A stretch of DNA of 64,000 nt, from assembly GCA_013290125.1 (NCBI GenBank), contig JABCYQ010000007.1:1-64000 (forward strand), given 5' to 3'. Numbering within the stretch: position 1 is the stretch's first letter; each line of letters starts with the position of its first letter. Below, piece by piece: positions 34,208-41,380 of this stretch. This DNA is from Vulcanimicrobiota bacterium. Lineage in GTDB: Bacteria > Vulcanimicrobiota > Vulcanimicrobiia > Eremiobacterales > Eremiobacteraceae. The notes under the pieces were generated by a model that saw only the letters and a list, made by a program, of their open reading frames with translations, had not been told where the DNA came from and made no database searches. The translations under genes and the position numbers were made by a program.

Positions 34208-35146
34208 ATGGCAGTGCAGACCGGGCAGATAAGTCCAAACCTCGCGAATGTCGCGGTGGCCGTAGCAGACGACGACTACGCGCGCGAGCGCCACCTGACG
34301 TGGCGAAAATTCAGTCGTCACCGGCTTGCGGTGGCCGGCGCGATCGTCCTTCTGATCATCGTCATCGGCGCGGTCTTCGCCCCGGCGTTCACACACTTCG
34401 ATCCATTCGCGATCGACGACGCGTGGCAGGGAACGCCGCTCGCACCGGGCGTCGCCGGACACTGGTTGGGAACGGACGAAGTGGGCCGAGATCTGTGGGC
34501 GCGTCTGCTCTTCGGCGGCAGAATCTCTCTAACCATCGGTCTGTTCGCCGTGATCATCGAGGTGCTGCTCGGCAGTTTCATCGGCGCGGTATCCGGGTAT
34601 TTCGGCGGCTGGGTCGATGCGGTCCTCATGCGCGTCACAGACGCGTTCCTATGCATACCGCTTTTGCCGCTCTTGCTCGTACTGACCGCGATCGTCGCTG
34701 CCGAGTCCACCAAGGCCGCGCTCAATTTTACATCGATCGTGCTGATCATCGGCTTCTTGTCTTGGATGTCGGTCGCGCGGCTCGTCCGCGGAGCGTTCTT
34801 GAGCCTTCGAGAGAAGGAGTTCTGCGAGGCCGCTCGGGCGATCGGCAGCAGCCACTTCCGCATCATGTTCCGGCACTTGCTGCCGAATGCAATGGCGCCG
34901 ATCGTCGTCCAGGCCACGCTCGACGTCGCGGGCGTCATCACGCTCGAGTCGGTGCTCTCGTTCCTCGGATTCGGCATCCAGCCGCCGACCGCGTCGTGGG
35001 GGAGCATGCTCGCAAATGCGCAGGAGAACATCTCCATCGCATGGTGGGCAGCGGTCTTTCCGGGCCTGTGCATTCTGACGACGGTGCTCGCGATCAACTA
35101 CATGGGCGATGGTCTGCGCGACGCGCTGGACCCCAATGTCCGATAG
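34208..35146 (+). CDS. dppC: ABC transporter permease, DppC/OppC type
   Basis: A 312-aa partner of the preceding permease. The N-terminal cytosolic helix, the segment HWLGTDEVGRDLWARLLFGG and the EAA loop LREKEFCEAARAIGSSHFRI are diagnostic of DppC/OppC. The two together form the membrane channel. It is followed 21 bp later by tRNA-Leu, which probably has its own promoter. Confidence 0.9.
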   Translation: MAVQTGQISPNLANVAVAVADDDYARERHLTWRKFSRHRLAVAGAIVLLIIVIGAVFAPAFTHFDPFAIDDAWQGTPLAPGVAGHWLGTDEVGRDLWARLLFGGRISLTIGLFAVIIEVLLGSFIGAVSGYFGGWVDAVLMRVTDAFLCIPLLPLLLVLTAIVAAESTKAALNFTSIVLIIGFLSWMSVARLVRGAFLSLREKEFCEAARAIGSSHFRIMFRHLLPNAMAPIVVQATLDVAGVITLESVLSFLGFGIQPPTASWGSMLANAQENISIAWWAAVFPGLCILTTVLAINYMGDGLRDALDPNVR

Positions 35147-35167
35147 GTGGTATAATCTCTCCCGTGT

Positions 35168-35254
35168 GCCCAGGTGGCGGAATTGGTAGACGCGCTAGTT
35201 TGAGGGGCTAGTCGGGTAACACCGGTGCAGGTTCGAGTCCTGTCCTGGGCACCA
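35168..35254 (+). tRNA. tRNA-Leu (GAG anticodon)
   Basis: An 87-nt tRNA with the acceptor stem GCCCAGG/CCTGGGC, discriminator A and encoded CCA end. It has a D arm with GGTAGACGC, an anticodon stem CTAGT/GCTAG around the loop TTGAGGG (anticodon GAG, reading CTC and CTT), a long variable arm as expected for leucine, and a T arm with GGTTCGAGTCC. It lies between dppC and the ROK kinase gene. Confidence 0.95.
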
Positions 35255-35267
35255 CCGAGGAGAACGA

Positions 35268-36227
35268 ATGAAGTACGCAATCGGAATCGACCTCGGCGGT
35301 TCGCACACGTTGGCGGCTATCGTCGACGAACGCGGCCGGATCCTCAGCAAGTTCAAGCGCGAGCTTACGGCGCACGATCCCTCGTATGTCGTCGGCGAGA
35401 TCGCGAAAGTCGTCGGCAAAGCCTGCCGCGCATTGCGCGGCAAAAATCTCGTCGGTATCGGGCTCGGGTCGCCCGGCAACATCGACGGCAAGTCCGGTGT
35501 CATCCGATACTCGCCGAACTTCGGCTGGCACGATGTGCCGCTCGGTTCGCTCCTCTTCAAGAAGCTCGATCAGCGCGTCCACATCCTCAACGACGCGCGC
35601 TGCGCCGCGCTCGGCGAGTACGAGCATGGCTCGGGTCGCGGCACGAAAGATTTCGTGCTGATAACGCTTGGAACAGGGATCGGCGGCGGCATCATCGCGG
35701 GAGGCAGGCTCGTCATGGGCGCTGCGATGGGTGCGGGCGAGATCGGCCACCATCAGATAAGACCAATCGACGGTTTCGTCTGCAACTGCGGCAAGACGGG
35801 GTGCTTCGAAGCGCAGGCGTCTGGCACGGGCATGCTTCGTCACGCGCTCGCTCTGGCATCGTCGTTTCCGCGCAGCGTGCTGCTCGCCGGAGATCCGGCG
35901 GCGTGGGGATCGAAGATGATCCGCGAGGCGATGCTTGCGGGGGATGGACACGCGGCGGCGACCTGGGATCGCTGGCTTGCCGATCTCGCGATCGGCGTCT
36001 CCAACATCATCGCATTCGTCAATCCCGAAGTCATCGCGTTAGGCGGCGGTGCTGGACAAGCGGACAAACGCATTCTCGCCGCACCGCTCACGGAGATGGT
36101 CGACAAGCTCACCACCATGTCGCCGCGCGGGCAGACGAAGATCATCTCCGCGAAACTCGGTAACGACGCCGGTGCAGTCGGCGCTGCAACGCTCGCGTTC
36201 CGCGGCGGCATTAAAGCGCTGCGTTAG
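35268..36227 (+). CDS. ROK-family sugar kinase (glucokinase-like)
   Basis: A 319-aa ATP-dependent kinase. The ROK phosphate motif is IGIDLGGSH at the N-terminus, the catalytic Asp lies in HILNDARCAALGE, and the zinc site is HHQIRPIDGFVCNCGKTGC (CxCGxxGC). No DNA-binding domain is present, so it is an enzyme and not a NagC/Mlc regulator. Glucose is the usual substrate, but other hexoses are possible. It starts 13 bp after the tRNA. Confidence 0.88.
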   Translation: MKYAIGIDLGGSHTLAAIVDERGRILSKFKRELTAHDPSYVVGEIAKVVGKACRALRGKNLVGIGLGSPGNIDGKSGVIRYSPNFGWHDVPLGSLLFKKLDQRVHILNDARCAALGEYEHGSGRGTKDFVLITLGTGIGGGIIAGGRLVMGAAMGAGEIGHHQIRPIDGFVCNCGKTGCFEAQASGTGMLRHALALASSFPRSVLLAGDPAAWGSKMIREAMLAGDGHAAATWDRWLADLAIGVSNIIAFVNPEVIALGGGAGQADKRILAAPLTEMVDKLTTMSPRGQTKIISAKLGNDAGAVGAATLAFRGGIKALR

Positions 36228-36246
36228 TCGCGGTTGCCCCCTTGTT

Positions 36247-36282
36247 TGAAGGGGCCGAGTTTATATCGGCCCGCGTTTTTTT
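36247..36282 (+). terminator. GGGCCGA palindrome with T-run: probable rho-independent terminator
   Basis: TGAAGG precedes arms GGGCCGA (36252-36258) and TCGGCCC (36266-36272), then GCG and seven T (36276-36282). It lies 20 bp after the ROK kinase stop, so it should end that transcript. It is the only member of the family with a clear T-run, which supports a terminator role for the whole family, though the others lack it. Confidence 0.75.
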
Positions 36283-36283
36283 G

Positions 36284-36560
36284 CGGCATCACCGGTCGAT
36301 GTCTGCACCGGGGACCAGCCCGCAACGGTCGCGCGACATGCCCCGCGAGGACGCTTCTTCGCTCGCATCCAGCGAGGCGAAGTTCGCTCGGTTCACTTCG
36401 TCGCTCTCGCCATCCATGGCTCCGCTCCTCGTTCAACGCCTCGCTCGGGCATGCCACGCCGGCCGTTGTCGAGTCCCGCCACGGCATCACCGGCGATGTC
36501 GAAAGGCAGGGCGTCGAAAGGCGAGAGCCGCCGAAGTCGAGCGGCGGAGCTAGATTATCC
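36284..36560. other. Noncoding repeat-containing block between inverted palindromes
   Basis: No supported gene in this 455-bp gap (36228-36682). The core holds a near-direct repeat, CGGCATCACCGGTCGATGTC at 36284-36303 and again at 36482-36500 with one base missing. It also has a hairpin with arms CTTCGCTCGC (36357-36366) and GCGAGGCGAAG (36372-36382). Palindromes at 36252 and 36624, in opposite orientation, enclose it. Frames on both strands are open but have no start signal or familiar protein. It may be a small mobile or REP-bounded element or a noncoding RNA. Confidence 0.5.
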
Positions 36561-36623
36561 CGATTTTCCGCCGCGTCCCCGGCGCAGACAGCGATCGGTG
36601 ATGCAGGGGCAAAATGAAAAGTA

Positions 36624-36648
36624 GGCCGATATAAAATCGGCCCCTTCA
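36624..36648. repeat. GGCCGAT palindrome, inverse orientation
   Basis: Arms GGCCGAT (36624-36630) and ATCGGCC (36636-36642), loop ATAAA, followed by CCTTCA. It faces the copy at 36247-36282 and lies 35 bp from the glycosyltransferase stop on the opposite strand. Confidence 0.87.
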
Positions 36649-36682
36649 GTCAGGTCTGTCGACTAGTCGACTGCATCGAAAT

Positions 36683-37948
36683 TTACGCGCCGCGGACGGC
36701 CGCGGTTACTGAAGTCTCCATGAGATCGAGCACGAGCTCGCCGATACGTCGAGCCGCGTCGGGCCGCGCGCTCGCAAGCGCCTTGGCACGCATCTCTATC
36801 AACACATTGGAATTGTCAGATCCGAACAGACGATGGAGCGCAGACCCGACCGAGACGGAATCCATCGCCACTATGCCGGCGCGCCGTGAGATCACGTAGT
36901 CGAGATTCCCGGCCTCTTGTCCTGAGATAAAATCGCAGACGATCACCGGCAGACCGCATGCCGCCGCTTCAGCGATCGTGCCTGGTCCGGCCTTGGTCAA
37001 TAGCGCGTCGGCTGCGCGCATGTAGTCCGCGACGTTTTCCACAAAGCCAAGAATCAGCGCATCTCGCCCGAGCGTTTCGCCGAGCGCCCCGAGCTTGCGC
37101 CGCAACCCGACGTTCTTACCCGCTATCGCGACGACTTGCAGGTCCAGCTCGCGCAACGTCGGCGCGATTCCCTGCAGCAGTCGCGGAACGCGTCCGCCTC
37201 CTTCACCGCCCGCCATGACGAGCAGCGTTCGGCGAGAAGGATCCAATCCGAGCGCGGCCTTCGCGTCTCGCCGGTCTGCGGGCGCCGGCGAGAATCCCGC
37301 CCGGATCGGCAGACCGAAGTCGTGGATCCGAGACAGCGGAATGCCGCGATCGGCGCAGACGCCGCGCGCCTCGGGCGAGCCGACGACATAGTGGTCGGCC
37401 GCGCCGGCCGCGGTCCAACTGTGGTGGATCGTGACGAGATCGGTGATCACCGTCACCAGCGGCGCGGGCAATCCGGATGCGTCGAGCATCTGGCGCGCGT
37501 AGACGTTCAAAAGCGGATGGACGGAGACGACCAGATCCGGCTGGATGTCCTGCAGCATGCGCCGGAAATTGCGACGGATGAAAGGCTTGCCCAACTCGGC
37601 TATCACGCGAAAACGCGTTCGTCCGTTGGTGAGATGGAAAATAGCGGGATATGGGCTCGGCTGCACTTTCAGCATCGAGCCATATGACGCCACGCCCTCG
37701 CGCAACGGAAAAGTTCCGCATGAAGCAAACGCATCGACATGCTGCGTATGGACGTTCAGGGTTGTCGCGACCGCGCGTAATCCGGCGTCTATCGCAAGAG
37801 CGGATGCGCGATGACCGCCGCCGGTGTCCGAGAACAGGAAGAGGATGCTGCGCTCTTTGCTTGCCGGGCGCTCACCCAGGATTTGCACGATGACGTATTT
37901 CGCATTCGTGCAAACGCTCGCCTCCGCGTGTCCCGCGGGCTCACGCAT
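36683..37948 (-). CDS. Diacylglycerol glycosyltransferase (MGDG synthase/UgtP-like, GT28)
   Basis: A GT-B fold glycosyltransferase of 421 aa in the MurG/MGD1 superfamily. The N-terminal motif FLFSDTGGGHRASA fits the acceptor-binding GGGH loop, and the C-terminal donor site has LTKAGPGTIAEAAACGLP. The middle has the family's ...DLVTIHHSW... segment. The family transfers a sugar from a UDP-sugar to diacylglycerol to make glycolipids. Start at 37948 (ATG); a GTG at 37888 would also keep the whole catalytic part. It is divergent from citrate synthase. Confidence 0.8.
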   Translation of the reverse strand: MREPAGHAEASVCTNAKYVIVQILGERPASKERSILFLFSDTGGGHRASALAIDAGLRAVATTLNVHTQHVDAFASCGTFPLREGVASYGSMLKVQPSPYPAIFHLTNGRTRFRVIAELGKPFIRRNFRRMLQDIQPDLVVSVHPLLNVYARQMLDASGLPAPLVTVITDLVTIHHSWTAAGAADHYVVGSPEARGVCADRGIPLSRIHDFGLPIRAGFSPAPADRRDAKAALGLDPSRRTLLVMAGGEGGGRVPRLLQGIAPTLRELDLQVVAIAGKNVGLRRKLGALGETLGRDALILGFVENVADYMRAADALLTKAGPGTIAEAAACGLPVIVCDFISGQEAGNLDYVISRRAGIVAMDSVSVGSALHRLFGSDNSNVLIEMRAKALASARPDAARRIGELVLDLMETSVTAAVRGA

Positions 37949-38083
37949 GCGATGCGCGTACCTCGTCGCGGGAAGGCTCGGGATTGCGGCGAAGAGCGCG
38001 GCTGAAAGGTATGGTGTAACGTTAAGAACAGCGCGATCACTGTCAATCCCGGCCTAGAAGGCGTCGTCGTCGGCGAAACAGCG

Positions 38084-39175
38084 TTGAGCTTAGTCGCAGG
38101 CGAGGAAGGTCGCCTCACCTACCGAGGCTACGACATCTCCGATCTGGCCAAGAACGCATCGTTCGAAGAGACGTCGTTCCTGCTCTGGAACGGCCGCCTT
38201 CCCAACGCGATTGAACTACGTGATTTTCGCAGCCGCATGGCGTCTCGTCGCGCGCTGCCGGAGTCGATCGTGCAGGGCCTGCGCGGCGCACCGCGCGACG
38301 CATGGCCGATGGACGTCCTGCGGACCATCGTCTCGGCTGTCGCGTTGCATGAGCCCGTTCGTGCAGACGGCACGCACGTGTCAGACGTGGACACGGCCAT
38401 GCGACTTACCGCTGTCGCCGCCACCGGCTTCGCCGCGTGGGATCGGATCCGCCGCGGTCTCGAACCGATCGCGCCGCGAACAGATCTTGGACACGCCGAG
38501 AACTTCCTCTACATGAAAAACGGCGAAGCGCCGAGCAAGCTTGCTGCGCGCGCGTTCGACACGTACCTCGTCTTGCTCGCCGATCACGGATTCAACGCTT
38601 CGACCTTCGCGGCGCGCGTCGCCGCGAGCACGTGGTCGGACATGTACGCGGCTGCAACGGCGGCTGTCGCAACGCTGCAAGGCGACCTTCACGGCGGTGC
38701 CCCGGGCAAAGTCATGAAGATGATCCTCGATATCGGATCGCCCGAGAAGGCCGAACCGTACGTCCGCAATATCGTGGACAAGGGCGGCCGGATCATGGGC
38801 ATCGGACATCGCGAATACAAAGTGCGCGATCCGCGCGCCGAACCGCTTGAGACGATGGCGCGAGAACTCGGGCGCGCAGCTGGGACGCCGCAGTGGTACG
38901 ACATAGCGCGCAAGCTCGAGGACGTCTCCGTTCAGGTGCTCAACGAGAAAAAGCCCGGCCGGCGGCTCTACGCGAACGTCGAGTTCTACACGGCGCCGAC
39001 GCTGTACGCCTTGGGCATCGAGCCGGACAGCTTCACGTGCGCATTTGCCTGTAGCCGGATGGCCGGCTGGACGGCGCACGTGATGGAGCAGATGAACGAC
39101 AACCGTTTGATAAGACCGCAAGTGAAATATACGGGTCTCGTCGGGCTGCCGTGGACGCCTGTGGAAAAGCGGTAG
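38084..39175 (+). CDS. gltA: Citrate synthase
   Basis: Condenses acetyl-CoA and oxaloacetate to citrate. From TTG 38084 the protein has 363 aa. The two catalytic His are in LHGGAPGKVM (residue 203) and GIGHREYKVRDPR (residue 242). The usual third residue, Asp in NVDFYS, is Glu here (NVEFYT, residue 300). The conserved N-terminus (NPGLEGVVVGETAL) lies upstream in the same frame, but no ATG, GTG or TTG opens it before a stop at 38003. The true start is probably near 38011, where ATGGTG precedes one extra base, or it uses an unusual start codon. Annotated start is therefore provisional. Confidence 0.9.
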   Translation: MSLVAGEEGRLTYRGYDISDLAKNASFEETSFLLWNGRLPNAIELRDFRSRMASRRALPESIVQGLRGAPRDAWPMDVLRTIVSAVALHEPVRADGTHVSDVDTAMRLTAVAATGFAAWDRIRRGLEPIAPRTDLGHAENFLYMKNGEAPSKLAARAFDTYLVLLADHGFNASTFAARVAASTWSDMYAAATAAVATLQGDLHGGAPGKVMKMILDIGSPEKAEPYVRNIVDKGGRIMGIGHREYKVRDPRAEPLETMARELGRAAGTPQWYDIARKLEDVSVQVLNEKKPGRRLYANVEFYTAPTLYALGIEPDSFTCAFACSRMAGWTAHVMEQMNDNRLIRPQVKYTGLVGLPWTPVEKR

Positions 39176-39188
39176 ACAAAAAAAACGA

Positions 39189-39228
39189 GGGCCGATATAA
39201 AATCGGCCCCTTCAGTCGGCCCCTTCAG
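39189..39228. repeat. GGGCCGAT palindrome plus a partial copy
   Basis: Arms GGGCCGAT (39189-39196) and ATCGGCCC (39202-39209), loop ATAAA, followed by CTTCA, then a second partial GTCGGCCCCTTCAG (39215-39228). It lies between the stops of citrate synthase and the small zinc-ribbon gene, with an A-run (39179-39185) on its left that would give a U-run in the minus-strand transcript. Confidence 0.87.
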
Positions 39229-39231
39229 ATA

Positions 39232-39408
39232 TTAAGCGACCGCTTGTCCCAGCGGCGCCCCGTCCTCGCACACCACCGCATAACCGTGTCTGATCGCCAC
39301 GAGATAACACGCTGAACAAATCCTGAACTGCGGCGGACCAGCCGAGATGAAGTTCAAGAAGAGATTCGAGCGAGTGGCGTCGGAACGGCAGAAGGCGCAA
39401 GCGTGCAT
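39232..39408 (-). CDS. Small zinc-ribbon protein
   Basis: A 58-aa protein with two CxxC knuckles (CAFC and CSAC) about 27 residues apart, a typical zinc-ribbon spacing. The start at 39408 is supported by GAGGAAA about 7 nt upstream; longer in-frame starts exist. It follows the decarboxylase gene on the same strand. Role unknown; a small DNA- or RNA-binding or chaperone-like protein is possible. Confidence 0.6.
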   Translation of the reverse strand: MHACAFCRSDATRSNLFLNFISAGPPQFRICSACYLVAIRHGYAVVCEDGAPLGQAVA

Positions 39409-39483
39409 GTTCGGTTTCCTCTTCAATGCGTAAGACATGCAAGTCGGCGCGCCGTGACGCAAACGGCTGGCGTGCGACGCGCG

Positions 39484-40860
39484 TCACACCGCGGCGGTAG
39501 CCATACGGTCTACGATCGCCGCCGCGCGCTCGCGGTGTTCGGGCTTCATGAGCACGCTGCGCAACACCGCGCACTCTTCCCGATCCCATACGACGTCCGG
39601 CAGCGCCAAGCTCCCTAGACTGCGCGGCAGACGCCAAACCGCGACGTAGAGCGGATCGGATTCGTGGGCGGTGAGAGCGTCGAACGCGGCTTGCGTTCGA
39701 GCCGAGACGTCCGACGCGCGGTCACGCGCGCCCCGCGCAAGCGGTGCGACAGTGAAGATATCGAGCGCCGGCTCGATGACCGGCGTGAGCGCGGGCAAGG
39801 CGCAGGCACGATCGAAAGCCGCCAGCGCCGCCGCTCTGCTCGCCAGCAGCCCGCGGCCCAATCCGGCCGCCGTGAGCGGCAGACAACGCAACGTCGCCCA
39901 CAGCGCAGCGGCGCTCGCGCCGGCGCGCGAACATTCGAGACTGATCTCGCCGAGATGCAGATCCTTGGATGTGAAGTACGTGTATGGCGAGTCGTGCTTG
40001 TAGTACGCGCCGACCGCGGCGTCGCGGAAGAGCACGCAGCCGCAGCCGTACGGCTGCAACCCGTGTTTGTGCGGATCGACGACGATAGAGTCCGCATCGG
40101 CAAGCGCGAGCCACGGCGCCGCTTCCATGCGCGCCTCACTGGCCTGCGCGATGATCCGAAAGAATCCGCCGTACGCCCCGTCGGCGTGCACGCGCCAGCC
40201 ACGCATCGCGGCAAGTTCCACGATCTCGTGCAGCGGATCCACGGCGCCGGACGCAGTCGTGCCCATCGTCGCGACGACCGTTCCGATCCGATCTTTGTCG
40301 GTGCGAGAGGCAAGGCGCGCAACGTCCATGCGACCGCGCGCGTCGACGGGCACGACGACGGTCGGAAGCCCGAGCACCGAACACATGCGTCCGTGCGTGT
40401 AGTGCGCCTCTTCCGAAAATGCTACGGCGGCACCAGGCCGCACGCGCGAAGCGATCCAGAGCGCCTCGAGATTGGCGATCGTTCCCGAACTCGTGAGGTG
40501 GCCGAGGCAGTCGACGGGATAGTCGAACATCGACGCGATCTGCGCGACCGCTTCGCGTTCGAGCGCCGCAGTCGCCGGCCCGCCGTCGAGCGCGTGATTG
40601 TTGGGGTTGATCCTCGCGGCCATCGCATACGCCGCAAGTGCGACGGGATGCGGCGGCTTGATCATCTGTCCGGCGTAGGCAGGATGGAAGTACGGATAGT
40701 TGTCGCGCAGTCGAATACCCAACTCGTCGATGGCAGCCGCCGCGCGCTCGAATGGCACCTCGCCGTCGGCGGAACGATCGAATGCCGCCCATCCCGACTC
40801 CCACTCGGCGATCGCGTCCATTCCGCGCTCGAGCAGAGCACGGAACCGAGGTTCATCCAC
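39484..40860 (-). CDS. PLP-dependent group II decarboxylase (aromatic/glutamate type)
   Basis: A 458-aa decarboxylase of fold-type I group II. The PLP lysine is in VVDPHKHGLQPYGCG near residue 265; upstream are HLTSSGTIANLEAL and HADGAYGGFF, which hold the cofactor. Members decarboxylate glutamate, tyrosine or tryptophan, or cleave phosphoserine-like substrates; the substrate is not clear. GTG start overlaps the stop of the upstream acetyltransferase by 8 bp, so SNF2 helicase, GNAT and this gene form one operon, an unusual mix. Confidence 0.85.
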   Translation of the reverse strand: MDEPRFRALLERGMDAIAEWESGWAAFDRSADGEVPFERAAAAIDELGIRLRDNYPYFHPAYAGQMIKPPHPVALAAYAMAARINPNNHALDGGPATAALEREAVAQIASMFDYPVDCLGHLTSSGTIANLEALWIASRVRPGAAVAFSEEAHYTHGRMCSVLGLPTVVVPVDARGRMDVARLASRTDKDRIGTVVATMGTTASGAVDPLHEIVELAAMRGWRVHADGAYGGFFRIIAQASEARMEAAPWLALADADSIVVDPHKHGLQPYGCGCVLFRDAAVGAYYKHDSPYTYFTSKDLHLGEISLECSRAGASAAALWATLRCLPLTAAGLGRGLLASRAAALAAFDRACALPALTPVIEPALDIFTVAPLARGARDRASDVSARTQAAFDALTAHESDPLYVAVWRLPRSLGSLALPDVVWDREECAVLRSVLMKPEHRERAAAIVDRMATAAV

Positions 40861-41374
40861 CGTGCGGAGCGTTGATCGAATAGACGAGGTGCTGCCAACC
40901 GATGCGCTCGGTCGTTCGTTCCACAGTCATGCCGACGCGCTCGGCGACCGCACGCGACGGTGCGTTCTCCGGCCTTATGAGCGAGATGAGCTTCGGCTGC
41001 TTGAGCACGTTGAAACCATGATCGCGACAGGCGATCGCGCTCTCCGACGCATAGCCGTGATGCCAGTGCATGCTCTTGAATAGATATGCGATCTCGACGA
41101 GCGCGTCCCCGTCGACATCCTGATGAAGGAAGCCGCAAAGTCCGAGGAAGACGCCATCGCGCAGCCGCTCGACGCCGAACATCCCGTGGCCGTGCGCTGC
41201 ATAGTCGGCGGACACATTGTCGAACCAGCTTTGCATCCGCTCGCGCGTCCGCAAAGCCGGATAGTACCGCATGCACAGCGGATCCCCATAGATGGTATAG
41301 ACGTCGTCGAGATCGCGCTGTTCGAGAAAGCACAGCCGAACGCGATCGCTGCGCAGCACTTCGCGGCCTAGCAC
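40853..41374 (-). CDS. GNAT-family N-acetyltransferase, RimJ/RimL type
   Basis: A 173-aa acetyltransferase: N-terminal RLCFLEQRDLDDVYTIYGDP, then HGYASESAIACRDHGF (acetyl-CoA site), and ENAPSRAVAERVGM, the usual pattern of the RimJ/RimL group. These acetylate protein N-termini or small molecules such as antibiotics. GTG start. It lies 6 bp after the SNF2 gene and overlaps the decarboxylase gene, so it belongs to the same transcript. Confidence 0.8.
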   Translation of the reverse strand: MLGREVLRSDRVRLCFLEQRDLDDVYTIYGDPLCMRYYPALRTRERMQSWFDNVSADYAAHGHGMFGVERLRDGVFLGLCGFLHQDVDGDALVEIAYLFKSMHWHHGYASESAIACRDHGFNVLKQPKLISLIRPENAPSRAVAERVGMTVERTTERIGWQHLVYSINAPHGG

Positions 41375-41380
41375 GTCGCC

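Noticed and set aside
36284-36500. CRISPR array, because of the repeated 20-mer
   Set aside because: Only two copies, imperfect and about 200 bp apart, with no cas gene.
39212-39637. Alternative minus-strand frame over the small zinc-ribbon gene
   Set aside because: Arginine-rich with no Cys pattern; overlaps the decarboxylase end out of frame.
39664-40875. Plus-strand frame of 403 codons
   Set aside because: Antisense to the decarboxylase, which has clear PLP motifs.
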